15,929 nucleotides of DNA, taken from contig DATANR010000432.1 in NCBI GenBank assembly GCA_036266155.1, positions 1 through 15,929 on the forward strand. Reading direction: 5' to 3'. This document shows, one piece after another, positions 6,780-14,094 of this stretch. Every line of letters starts with the position of its first letter. Within the stretch, counting starts at the first letter, position 1. The position numbers were made by a program, and so were the translations under genes. The notes below the pieces were generated by a model. That model did no database searches, was not told the DNA's origin, and was given only the letters and a program-made list of their open reading frames with translations. Source of the stretch: SIAJ01 sp036266155 (lineage in GTDB: Bacteria > Planctomycetota > Planctomycetia > Gemmatales > Gemmataceae).

Positions 6780-8780
6780 ATGCCCCGCCACGGTTTCGCT
6801 CGCGTTGCTGCCGCCGTCCCGCCGTTGCACCTAGCCGACACGCGCGCCAATGCCGCGCGCACGATCACATTGCTTGAGAGCGCGGCCGCCCAATCCGTCG
6901 ATGTCATCGTCTTTCCGGAGCTTGGCCTCACCGGCTACACGTGCAACGACTTGTTCTTCCAGCGAGCGCTGCAAGAAGGTGCGACTGCGGCCCTTGAGCA
7001 AGTCGCCCAGGCGACCGCAACAATATTTGGCGGCTTGGCGGTCGTCGGTTTGCCGCTCGTCGTCGACAACCGCGTTTTCAATTGCGCGGCCGTGCTGCAC
7101 CGCGGCAATGTCCTTGGCGTCATTCCGAAGTCGTACCTGCCAACGTACAAGGAGTTCTACGACGCCCGTTTCTTCGCTCCGGCTTTTGCCGCATTCAGCA
7201 GTTCGGTTCGTCTTGGTGGACGTGACGTCCCTTTTGGTGCCGATTTGCTCTTTCGCTGCGACAACGTCACCGACTTGGTTGTAGGAGTCGAAATCTGCGA
7301 GGACCTCTGGGCCGCGGTACCGCCGAGTTCGCTGCAGGCGATTCACGGGGCCGCGGTGCTCTTGAATCTGTCGGCCAGCAACGAGACTATTGCCAAGGTC
7401 CACTACCGCCGTCAACTCGTCGAGCAGCAATCGGCACGCTGCATCGCTGCCTACGCGTATGCCGGCGCCGGACCGGGCGAATCGACGACCGACATCGTCT
7501 TCGGCGGCCACTGTCTGATCGCCGAGAACGGCGTGCGGCTCGCACAATCCGAGCGCTTCCGACGCGACGAGCATCTCACCATCGCCGATGTCGATCTCGA
7601 TCGCCTGCGCGTCAATCGCAACCTGACGACGAACTTCAACGACGGAATCCTCGCGGCCGGCCTGAAGCGTGAGTATCGCCGCGTCGACTGGTCGGCCCCG
7701 GATCGGCCTGCCGATGCGCCGCTGTTGGGCGAAGTCGATGCTCATCCGTTTGTCCCGGCCGCGGCCGGCGAACTTCGCGAGCGCTGCGACGAAATCTTCC
7801 ACATTCAGGTGACTGGCCTCGCCCGGCGGCTCGAACAGATTGGCACGCCGCCGGTCGCCATCGGCGTCTCCGGTGGGCTCGATTCCACGCTCGCTTTGCT
7901 CGTGCTTTGCAAGACGCTCGATTCTCTCGGCGTCCCCCGCGATCGCGTTCGCGCACTGACGATGCCCGGCTTCGGCACCACGCCGCGCACGCTGGCGAAC
8001 GCGAAGGCCCTTATGCAGTCGCTCGGCGTCAGTTTCCGCGAAGTCGACATTCGGGTTATGTGCCTCGACGAAATGAAAGCGCTGGGCCACGCACCCTTCG
8101 GCATCGCACTCGATGGGCTCAACGTGGAAACGTTGACGGCCAAGCTGCGCACGGTTCCGGCCGAGAAGCAGAAGGACTTGACCTTCGAAAATGTTCAGGC
8201 TCGAGCACGCACCAGCCTGTTGATGAATACCGCCTTCGTCGTTGGCACGGGCGACCTGTCCGAACTCGCCCTCGGCTGGTGTACCTACCAGGCCGATCAC
8301 ATGAGCATGTACAACCCGAACGTCAGTGTGCCTAAGACGCTGGTCAAATTCCTGGTCGGCTGGGCTGCCGAGAACGAGTTCACCGGCGACGCGCGCAACA
8401 CCTTGCTCGACATCGTCGCCACGGACATTTCACCCGAGCTACTGCCGGCGTGGGCCGATAAATTGCAATCCACCGAATCGATGATTGGCCCGTACGAACT
8501 GCACGACTTCTTCCTGTATCACTTCCTCCGCTTCGGGACGACGCCCGCCAAGATTCTCTTCTTGGCGAAACACGCAAAGTTCGATCGCGACTACACACCC
8601 GACGAGATTCGGAACTGGCTCCGCGTTTTCCTGAAGCGTTTCTTCGCGAGCCAGTTCAAACGCTCGTGCCTGCCGGACGGGCCCAAGGTCGGCTCGGTCA
8701 GCCTGTCGCCACGCGGCGACTGGCGCATGCCGAGCGATGCCCAGGTGGCGACCTGGCTGGAGTCCTTGGAGACCCCCTAA
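6780..8780 (+). CDS. nadE: Glutamine-dependent NAD+ synthetase
   Basis: This cytoplasmic enzyme catalyses the last step of NAD+ synthesis: ATP-dependent amidation of nicotinic acid adenine dinucleotide with ammonia from glutamine. Residues 1-300 form the nitrilase-type glutaminase, with the catalytic triad visible as Glu47 (FPELGLTGY), Lys117 (PKSYLPTYKEF) and Cys173 (EICEDLW). The synthetase domain (about 335-666) has the ATP pyrophosphatase loop SGGLDST (364-370), followed by GTGDLSELALGWCTY and KFLV. The length of 666 is normal for the two-domain bacterial type, so no separate glutaminase subunit is needed. The start ATG at 6780 has GGAG five nt upstream. It lies 15 bp after the PIN-like gene, which looks like chance co-transcription. 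Confidence 0.95.
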   Translation: MPRHGFARVAAAVPPLHLADTRANAARTITLLESAAAQSVDVIVFPELGLTGYTCNDLFFQRALQEGATAALEQVAQATATIFGGLAVVGLPLVVDNRVFNCAAVLHRGNVLGVIPKSYLPTYKEFYDARFFAPAFAAFSSSVRLGGRDVPFGADLLFRCDNVTDLVVGVEICEDLWAAVPPSSLQAIHGAAVLLNLSASNETIAKVHYRRQLVEQQSARCIAAYAYAGAGPGESTTDIVFGGHCLIAENGVRLAQSERFRRDEHLTIADVDLDRLRVNRNLTTNFNDGILAAGLKREYRRVDWSAPDRPADAPLLGEVDAHPFVPAAAGELRERCDEIFHIQVTGLARRLEQIGTPPVAIGVSGGLDSTLALLVLCKTLDSLGVPRDRVRALTMPGFGTTPRTLANAKALMQSLGVSFREVDIRVMCLDEMKALGHAPFGIALDGLNVETLTAKLRTVPAEKQKDLTFENVQARARTSLLMNTAFVVGTGDLSELALGWCTYQADHMSMYNPNVSVPKTLVKFLVGWAAENEFTGDARNTLLDIVATDISPELLPAWADKLQSTESMIGPYELHDFFLYHFLRFGTTPAKILFLAKHAKFDRDYTPDEIRNWLRVFLKRFFASQFKRSCLPDGPKVGSVSLSPRGDWRMPSDAQVATWLESLETP

Positions 8781-8823
8781 TCGCGGATTCGTCGCACTAT
8801 TCGACCGCGGAGACCATTTTTTT
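8781..8823 (+). terminator. Possible weak terminator after nadE
   Basis: A run of seven T at 8817-8823 follows a short CGCGG/CCGCG stem (8782-8786 with 8805-8809) with an 18-nt loop. The stem is weak, so the T-run is the main support. Confidence 0.3.
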
Positions 8824-8845
8824 GGCTCGTTTCGCAAAATCTAGT

Positions 8846-8874
8846 TTCAAGTAACGTCCGGACGGTTGTATACT
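8846..8874 (+). promoter_or_regulatory. Candidate promoter of the exported propeller/Ig/RTX-like protein
   Basis: TATACT at 8869-8874 is preceded at 17 bp by TTCAAG (8846-8851). It lies about 55 bp before the chosen ATG and after the nadE T-run. The -10 is good and the -35 poor. Confidence 0.4.
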
Positions 8875-8927
8875 TGCGACCACTCGCCTGACTCGTGCCT
8901 TCCCCGCAATTCCTTGGACCATCCATC

Positions 8928-11900
8928 ATGTCTGTGCGCGCCTTCGTTTTCAAAACGTCGAAACATTCGTTCCGTTACACCAAGTCAAAACTACGTTGCG
9001 AACCGCTTGAAGATCGCCTGACCCCCGCCACGGCTCTGTGGGAAGGCTACGGCATGGACTCGCAACACACGGCCCTGTCGACGGTCGCCTCGCAACCGGT
9101 GAACGCCATCCGCTGGCAGACGCCCGTCGATTTGCAGCCGCAATACAACGGCGACGATCTATTGATCCATTACGGCTCGCCGTCGATCACGGTCGCCAAC
9201 ACCGTGATCGTTCCGTGCAAGACCGGCGCGGGCGGCGGCTTCAAGGTCAGTGCTTTCAACGGCAGCACCGGCGCGCAGCTTTGGACGCATACGACCGACT
9301 ATACCCTTCCGCCGTCGGTCGGCTGGACGTCGAGCTTCGGCGCCGTGTTGACGCCGACCGGACGCTATTACTATGCCGGCAACGGTGGCACCGTCTATTA
9401 CACCGACGACCCCGACGGCACGGGCGCCGTCACCGGCCAGTTCGCGTTGGCAGGGTTCGCAAACTACATTGCCAACCAATCCGCTTTTAACAGCACCGTC
9501 TTCATCAACACCCCTCTCACTGCGGACGCGGCCGGGAATATTTATTTCGGCTTTCAAACCTCCGGCAGCCCTCCACTGGGCCTGAAGAACGGTCTCGCCC
9601 GCATCGCTCCGGACGGCACCGCCGTCGTCACTTCGGCCCAAACCATGCTGGGCAATGCCACCGCGGGCGACCGCGTCGTCTACAACTGCGCTCCGGCTGT
9701 CAGCAACGACGGACTGACGGTCTACGTGGCCGCTTCCAACGGCAGCGGCAGCTTCGGCACCGGCGCTCTCGTCGCAGTCGACAGCGCCACGTTGGCGTTC
9801 AAAAGCCGGGTCGCACTGATGGACCCCTCGGGCTCCGCCGCCCTGTTGCCCGACGACGGCACGGCCTCGCCGACCGTCGGACCGGATGGCGACGTTTACA
9901 TGGGGGTCCTGGAAAATCCATTCCCGTCCAACCACGACCGCGGCTGGCTCCTGCACTTCACGGGCGACTTGGCAACCGCCAAGACGACGGGAGCGTTCGG
10001 CTGGGACGACACGGCCTCGATCGTGCCGGCAAACATGGTGGCGTCCTACGCGGGGCCGTCCACGTATCTGATGATGACGAAGTACAACAATTACGCGGGT
10101 GTCGGCGGCGACGGTGTGAACAAAGTCGCCATCCTCGACCCGAACGCGACGATGACCGATCCGATCACCGGCCACACGGTCATGAAGGAGATCTTGACCA
10201 TCGCGGGCGTGACCCCCGACGATGAATTCCCATCCAAACCCAGCGCCGTCCGCGAATGGTGCATCAACAACGCCGTCGTCGATCCCGCGACCGACAGCGT
10301 GTTGGTGAACAGCGAAGACGGTCGGTTCTACCGCTGGGATTTGAGCACCAACTCGTTCACGCAGTCGATCACGCTGACGCCGGGCATCGGTGAAGCATAC
10401 ACGCCAACGCTGATCGGCGCCGACGGCGCCGTCTACGCGATCAACAACGCCATCCTCTTCGCGGTCGGTGATTTCCAGCCGTCGAACACCGCCTTGATGG
10501 ATACGCCGAACCCGGTGACGATCAGCGACACCATCTCACTCAAGGCCACGGTGACAGGCCCGTTCTGGACGGCGACCGGCAACGTCCAGTTCTTCGATGG
10601 TGTTAGTCCGATCGGCGCGAGCACGCTCGATCCCGGCGGCACGGCGAGAGTGGACATATCCTCGCTGAGCGCCGGCACACACCACATCACCGCCCAATAC
10701 AGCGGCGACGATCACTTTGCCCCGAGCACCTCGCTCGTTGTCGATCAGATGGTCGACAAGGTCGTGACGACGACGGACCTGATCAGCTCGGCGAGTCCAA
10801 TGTTGGTGGGCCAGAACATTCTTCTCACGGCCACCGTGCACTGGACGCAGGTGAACAACCTGCCGGCGCCGAGCGGAATCGTCTACTTCTACGAAGGCGG
10901 CACGCTCCTCGGAGCTGGCACTATTTCGAACAACCAGGCGGTGCTGAACGTTAGCAACCTCCCTGCGGGAGCGCACAATCTCCACGCCCAATACGGCAGC
11001 GACCCCTACTACGAAGTCAGCATGTCGTCCGACCTGCCACAGCAAGTAAACGGTCTGCCGACGCTCGGCGGCGTGCCGACTCTGGCCCAGATCAACGAAG
11101 GGCAAACGCTCGCTTTCACGGCCACGATCACCAACGGAGTAACACCAGCCTTCAGCTTGGTCGGCGCGCCGACCGGCGCTTCCATCAACCCGACCACCGG
11201 CGACTTTGGCTGGCAGCCGACCGAGGCCGACGGGCCCGGCACATACGCGTTCACGGTCCGTCTCACTGATGGCGCGACAACCGATGACCGGGCGATCACC
11301 GTGATGGTCAGCGAAGTGAACACCGCCCCGACTCTCAGCGCCGTGCCGGCCACGGTGACCACCGTTCCGGGTTCGCCGGTGACGTTCACCGCGTCGGCAA
11401 GCGATAGCGATCTGCTCAACGGACTGCCGAACGCGCTGACGTACAGCCTCGTTGGCGCACCGGCCAATGCCTCGATCGACCCGGACACCGGCGCCTTCGC
11501 GTGGACTCCCAACGAGAGCAACCCGCTCGGCGTCTACACCTTCAAGGTGCGCGTCGCCGACGACGGTGTGCCGTCGCTGCACGATTCGAAGACCATCACT
11601 GTCACGCTTTCCACAGTGGCTCAGGTCAACGGCGACCTGCTCGTCGGTGGTACCGGCGGTAACGACGCGATCGCCATTAACTCGTTCAAGGACGGTACTC
11701 AACTAGTGGTGAAGCTCGGTAAGGCGACGCTCGGCACTTACACGGTCGCGGTCGGCAAGCGCGTCGTCGTGCATGGCCTCGGCGGCAACGACAAGATCAC
11801 GGTGAACGCCAAGCTGACGACCGGGGTCGACATGTATGGCGACGCCGGCAACGACTCGCTCACCGGCGGCGCCGGCGACGACCGCTTGTTCGGCGGCGCC

Positions 11901-12320
11901 GACAACGACAAACTGACCGGCGGCAAAGGCAACGACCTGCTCGTCGGCGGCGACGGCAACGATACGCTCTCCGACGCGGCCGGCCTGAACGTGCTCATCG
12001 GCGGGACCGGCGTCGACAAACTGACGGCCGGTTCTGACGACGACCTCCTCATCGCCGGCAACACCGACTTCGACACCGACCTGACCGGCCTCACTAACAT
12101 CATGACCGAATGGACTTCGACCGTCATTCCATACGCCCAGAAGATCACCGATCTAACCGCCGGCGTCAGCGGCACCAAGCTGACCTCTGCCACCGTTCAC
12201 GACGACAGCGTCAAGGACACGCTCACGGGGAAGAAGGGCGTCGACTGGTTCCTCGTGAGCGCCACCGATCTGGTGAAGGATTTGGACGTCAAACTGAGTG
12301 AGGTGAAGACGACGGTGTGA
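8928..12320 (+). CDS. Exported planctomycete protein: beta-propeller, Ig-like and RTX-like repeats
   Basis: The protein has 1130 residues. Residues 1-35 contain a basic stretch and LRCEPLEDRLTPAT (22-35), the N-terminal signature of many planctomycete exported or surface proteins. About 36-510 reads as a PQQ-dehydrogenase-like beta-propeller (ALWEGYGMDSQHTAL, IRWQTPV, LWTHTTDYT and similar blades). Two bacterial Ig-like repeats follow (about 514-606 and 612-708, each with GNVQFFDG or GIVYFYEG and AGTHHITAQYSGD-like ends). Two cadherin-like/He_PIG modules come next (709-800 and 800-898, with INPTTGDFGWQPTE and IDPDTGAFAWTPNE). Glycine/aspartate calcium-binding repeats of GGxGNDxL type occupy about 904-1043. 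A tail with GKKGVDWFLVSATD resembles a conserved ending of such proteins. It probably lies outside the cell or in the cell envelope, with Ca2+ stabilising the C-terminus; ligand and role are unknown. ATG 8928 is preferred over GTG 8895 because it gives the usual signal-region length. Confidence 0.88.
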   Translation: MSVRAFVFKTSKHSFRYTKSKLRCEPLEDRLTPATALWEGYGMDSQHTALSTVASQPVNAIRWQTPVDLQPQYNGDDLLIHYGSPSITVANTVIVPCKTGAGGGFKVSAFNGSTGAQLWTHTTDYTLPPSVGWTSSFGAVLTPTGRYYYAGNGGTVYYTDDPDGTGAVTGQFALAGFANYIANQSAFNSTVFINTPLTADAAGNIYFGFQTSGSPPLGLKNGLARIAPDGTAVVTSAQTMLGNATAGDRVVYNCAPAVSNDGLTVYVAASNGSGSFGTGALVAVDSATLAFKSRVALMDPSGSAALLPDDGTASPTVGPDGDVYMGVLENPFPSNHDRGWLLHFTGDLATAKTTGAFGWDDTASIVPANMVASYAGPSTYLMMTKYNNYAGVGGDGVNKVAILDPNATMTDPITGHTVMKEILTIAGVTPDDEFPSKPSAVREWCINNAVVDPATDSVLVNSEDGRFYRWDLSTNSFTQSITLTPGIGEAYTPTLIGADGAVYAINNAILFAVGDFQPSNTALMDTPNPVTISDTISLKATVTGPFWTATGNVQFFDGVSPIGASTLDPGGTARVDISSLSAGTHHITAQYSGDDHFAPSTSLVVDQMVDKVVTTTDLISSASPMLVGQNILLTATVHWTQVNNLPAPSGIVYFYEGGTLLGAGTISNNQAVLNVSNLPAGAHNLHAQYGSDPYYEVSMSSDLPQQVNGLPTLGGVPTLAQINEGQTLAFTATITNGVTPAFSLVGAPTGASINPTTGDFGWQPTEADGPGTYAFTVRLTDGATTDDRAITVMVSEVNTAPTLSAVPATVTTVPGSPVTFTASASDSDLLNGLPNALTYSLVGAPANASIDPDTGAFAWTPNESNPLGVYTFKVRVADDGVPSLHDSKTITVTLSTVAQVNGDLLVGGTGGNDAIAINSFKDGTQLVVKLGKATLGTYTVAVGKRVVVHGLGGNDKITVNAKLTTGVDMYGDAGNDSLTGGAGDDRLFGGADNDKLTGGKGNDLLVGGDGNDTLSDAAGLNVLIGGTGVDKLTAGSDDDLLIAGNTDFDTDLTGLTNIMTEWTSTVIPYAQKITDLTAGVSGTKLTSATVHDDSVKDTLTGKKGVDWFLVSATDLVKDLDVKLSEVKTTV

Positions 12321-12329
12321 GGCCGTGCA

Positions 12330-12391
12330 CGTGGCATAAGATTCCGATCTTGTGCTTGCCCGACCGCACAACATCGGAATGTTATGCCACG
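12330..12391. repeat. Nested inverted repeat between convergent genes
   Basis: Arms of 26 bp (12330-12355 and 12366-12391) pair with two mismatches around a 10-nt centre. Each arm is itself a hairpin: 12334-12342 with 12347-12355 around TCCG, and 12366-12374 with 12379-12387 around CGGA. The two positions where the arms differ pair with each other inside each small hairpin (AAGAT/ATCTT on the left, AACAT/ATGTT on the right). It sits between the stop of the exported protein (12320) and the stop of the leftward gene (12403). It may act as a two-way terminator, although no T-run follows on either strand. Confidence 0.75.
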
Positions 12392-12402
12392 AGGACATCG
12401 AA

Positions 12403-13095
12403 CTACCGCACCACCGACCGCATCAATCCCAGCGTGCCCCAGGCGCTGCCGAAGTAAACAATCGGCACCGTGAACTCGCCCGGTGTGACGCCGGCGTGGC
12501 CGCGGCGTGTCATCGGCCAACTGCCGTCTTCTTTTTGCGTGGACACCAGAAAGGCCGCGCCACGCTGGATCGCGGCGTGATCGGGTTTCACCGCCGCGAT
12601 GTTGAGCACGTACAGCGCCTGGCCCGTGGCGTAGGCGTCGCTCGGGCGATCGGGGACCTGCGCCCACCCGCCGTCTTTCTGTTGCCGGCCTAGGAGCTGG
12701 TCGATTTCCTGTTGCAGCGTCTTCGCCGCCGTGACCGCGCGGACCTTGGCGAGCAGACGATAGGCCGCAGCCTGGGTCGTGTCGGTCGCCTTGTGATCGC
12801 TGAGCCACGCGGCCGCCTTCGCACGCGCATCACGCATCGGAGACTTCTCCTTCGTATCGGCCGGAACATGCGGATCGAGGGCCATCGCGCCCAAGAGCGT
12901 CGCGATCTCGTCCGACTCAAAGAAGGGCGGCGGCCGATTCTTGGCCGGCGCCGACGACCACGCCCACGAGCCGTCCGCTTCCTGGTGCCGCAGCAAGTGG
13001 CCGGCGATGCGCTTCAGTTGGTCGCGTCGGCCGTCCGAAGGTCGGCCCGGACTTGCTCGCGGCTGGTCGTTACAGCGGTTCGGCGCTCGGGCCAC
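12403..13095 (-). CDS. Alpha/alpha-toroid (squalene-cyclase-like repeat) protein, 5'-truncated
   Basis: A 230-residue frame from a GTG at 13095 holds at least three QxxDGSW-type repeats: RHQEADGSWAW (36-46), GRQQKDGGWAQ (136-146) and STQKEDGSWPM (185-195). It also has PSDAYATGQALYVL (151-164) and the C-terminal VPIVYFGSAWGTLGLMRS (210-227). These mark the prenyltransferase/squalene-oxidase repeat fold. No DxDD-type cyclase motif is seen, so terpene chemistry should not be assumed. Related planctomycete proteins, as I recall them, are longer, with a signal peptide and a CxxCH-containing N-terminal half. Here homology-like sequence begins only near residue 26, no signal peptide is present, and residues 1-10 come from a repeated element. 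The gene is probably a truncated remnant, although its frame is intact. The GTG start is uncertain and no ribosome site is evident. Confidence 0.65.
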   Translation of the reverse strand: MARAPNRCNDQPRASPGRPSDGRRDQLKRIAGHLLRHQEADGSWAWSSAPAKNRPPPFFESDEIATLLGAMALDPHVPADTKEKSPMRDARAKAAAWLSDHKATDTTQAAAYRLLAKVRAVTAAKTLQQEIDQLLGRQQKDGGWAQVPDRPSDAYATGQALYVLNIAAVKPDHAAIQRGAAFLVSTQKEDGSWPMTRRGHAGVTPGEFTVPIVYFGSAWGTLGLMRSVVR

Positions 13096-13118
13096 AAGCC
13101 AATGCCCGGTCCGGTCGC
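13062..13118 (-). repeat. Copy 1 of a ~53-nt direct repeat
   Basis: On the minus strand the core CTTGTGGCC(C)GAGCGCCG continues into AACCGCTGTAACGACC. It matches copy 2 near 13369-13422 at 31 of 34 core positions, with weaker likeness (about 14 of 20) on the 5' side. It covers the apparent start of the truncated toroid gene and encodes VARAPNRCND in that frame. Confidence 0.6.
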
Positions 13119-13139
13119 TGTGAGTTGGTCGGGAGGTTG

Positions 13140-13352
13140 TCAGGCCTTGGTCGGCGGTTCGACGGTCGGCCCCGGCATCGTGGGTAGGAGGCTGCGAAGA
13201 GCGGTATTGACCGCGCTGGACTCCCGAAACGCCGCCGCCACTTCCGGGTCGATCACCTCGAGCCGTCCGCCCTTCTTGATCGCGGCCGCGAACCGGTTCG
13301 GTTTGGCTTGCTTGTAGTCAAACGTGTATTCGTCGCGCAATTCGTCAGCCAT
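13140..13352 (-). CDS. Small antitoxin-like protein, 70 aa
   Basis: The sequence begins MADELRDEYTFDYKQAKPNR and continues with a short beta strand and helix, LEVIDPEVAAAFRESSAVNTALRSLL (31-56; first 20 residues are LEVIDPEVAAAFRESSAVNT), ending in a Pro/Thr-rich tail. This EYxFxxAKPN start followed by DpxVAxxFxxSxxVNxALR is a common pattern of small putative antitoxins (BrnA-like or ribbon-helix-helix-like) in cyanobacteria and planctomycetes, recalled from memory. No toxin is adjacent: the downstream gene is the toroid remnant 45 bp away. The ATG at 13352 is fixed by GGGAGGAG (13358-13365) five bases upstream. It may be an orphan antitoxin or an unrelated small DNA-binding protein. Confidence 0.6.
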   Translation of the reverse strand: MADELRDEYTFDYKQAKPNRFAAAIKKGGRLEVIDPEVAAAFRESSAVNTALRSLLPTMPGPTVEPPTKA

Positions 13353-13357
13353 GGTTG

Positions 13358-13365
13358 CTCCTCCC
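13358..13365 (-). promoter_or_regulatory. Ribosome binding site of the 70-aa gene
   Basis: GGGAGGAG on the minus strand, five bases before ATG 13352. It excludes the longer in-frame starts that would include the repeated element as coding sequence. Confidence 0.7.
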
Positions 13366-13368
13366 ATC

Positions 13369-13422
13369 GGGTCATTACAGCGGTTCGGCGCCCAGGCCAC
13401 AAGGCGACGCCGAGTTCGGTCG
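13369..13422 (-). repeat. Copy 2 of a ~53-nt direct repeat, leader of the 70-aa gene
   Basis: The minus-strand core CTTGTGGCC(T)GGGCGCCG continues into AACCGCTGTAATGACC and ends just before the ribosome site of the 70-aa gene. It is in frame with that gene (VAWAPNRCND would be encoded), as copy 1 is with the toroid gene. It could be a dispersed repeat or a leader RNA element. Confidence 0.6.
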
Positions 13423-13463
13423 TGGGCTCCATTCAAGGTTGAAACGCTAATCATGTTTTTCGC

Positions 13464-13492
13464 TTGACTATCCAGCTATTCTGCGCCATCAT
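13464..13492 (+). promoter_or_regulatory. Candidate promoter of the His-rich/HEAT gene pair
   Basis: TTGACT (13464-13469) and CATCAT (13487-13492, four of six -10 matches) are 17 bp apart and lie about 65 bp before ATG 13558. The 205-bp gap separates two divergent transcription units. Confidence 0.35.
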
Positions 13493-13557
13493 CCACCTTC
13501 AGACCGACTTCGATCCGACTCGTAAACCGTGCGACATCAACTCATCTGGAGTTGCCC

Positions 13558-14082
13558 ATGATCTTGCGACAATATTCCTTGGTGGCCGGCGTCTTGCTGG
13601 CAGCGTGCGTGACCGCGTCCGAGGTTCGGGCGGCCGCTTACAACGTCTATTTCAAATCGCCTTCGGCCGTGCAGTGGACCTTCTACGCAGGCAAGTCAAA
13701 CAAGGCGTCCGCCGATGCCAGCGTGAAGGAGCTGAAGGACCTCGGCTATCAGACCGACATCGTCGTCGATGGCGCGGCCATCCAGAAGAGCAAGACCACT
13801 TCGCACGGTTCGCCGACTGTTGTGGTTGATGGCGGCGTATACGCTCCCAACCTCGTCGGCGGATATCGCCATGTCTTCGGCCCCGGCAGCCACCTGTCGA
13901 CGGCAACGGTGCATCACTACCACCACGCACATCATCCGGCCAAGACGGCGCACAAAGGCAAAAGCGCACACTCGCTGAACAAGCAACATCATCGCGCGAA
14001 GCCCTCCAGCGTCGCACACCATCATGCGGCGCATCACACGCACACGCATGCTCATCACCATGCCCACGGCAAGAAGCACTAA
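13558..14082 (+). CDS. Exported protein with histidine-rich tail
   Basis: 174 residues. The N-terminus MILRQYSLVAGVLLAACVTASEVRA is an export signal (first 20 residues MILRQYSLVAGVLLAACVTA). It could be cleaved after VRA, or LAAC (14-17) could serve as a lipobox, making the protein a lipoprotein. Residues 28-71 (YNVYF... QWTFYAGKSNKASADASVKELKDLGYQTDIVV) have the strand-helix-strand pattern of a SPOR-like domain. The C-terminal 70 residues contain 24 His in clusters (VHHYHHAHH, AHHHAAHHTHTHAHHHAHG) with Lys and Ala. Such tails bind Ni, Zn, Cu or Co in other proteins, so metal storage, delivery or buffering is inferred; binding of negatively charged polymers is an alternative. The ATG at 13558 has GGAG six bases upstream. 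The HEAT-repeat gene starts within 12 bp of the stop, indicating an operon. Confidence 0.75.
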   Translation: MILRQYSLVAGVLLAACVTASEVRAAAYNVYFKSPSAVQWTFYAGKSNKASADASVKELKDLGYQTDIVVDGAAIQKSKTTSHGSPTVVVDGGVYAPNLVGGYRHVFGPGSHLSTATVHHYHHAHHPAKTAHKGKSAHSLNKQHHRAKPSSVAHHHAAHHTHTHAHHHAHGKKH

Positions 14083-14094
14083 GTGATCATCGCC

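Noticed and set aside
6831..8300. Long minus-strand open frame of 489 codons
   Set aside because: Fully inside nadE on the other strand, whose catalytic residues are all present; a side effect of high G+C codon use.
9159..10175. Minus-strand open frame of 338 codons
   Set aside because: Antisense to the beta-propeller part of the exported protein and with no recognisable domain.
10536..11702. Minus-strand open frame of 388 codons
   Set aside because: Antisense to the Ig-like and He_PIG-like modules; Arg/Val-rich composition typical of a shadow frame.
11832..12060. DNA tandem repeat or CRISPR-like array
   Set aside because: The periodicity comes from codons of GGxGNDxL calcium-binding repeats; units are not identical and have no spacers.
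13910..14075. Low-complexity CAC/CAT repeat as a non-coding microsatellite
   Set aside because: It is explained by His codons of an exported protein with a good start and signal peptide.
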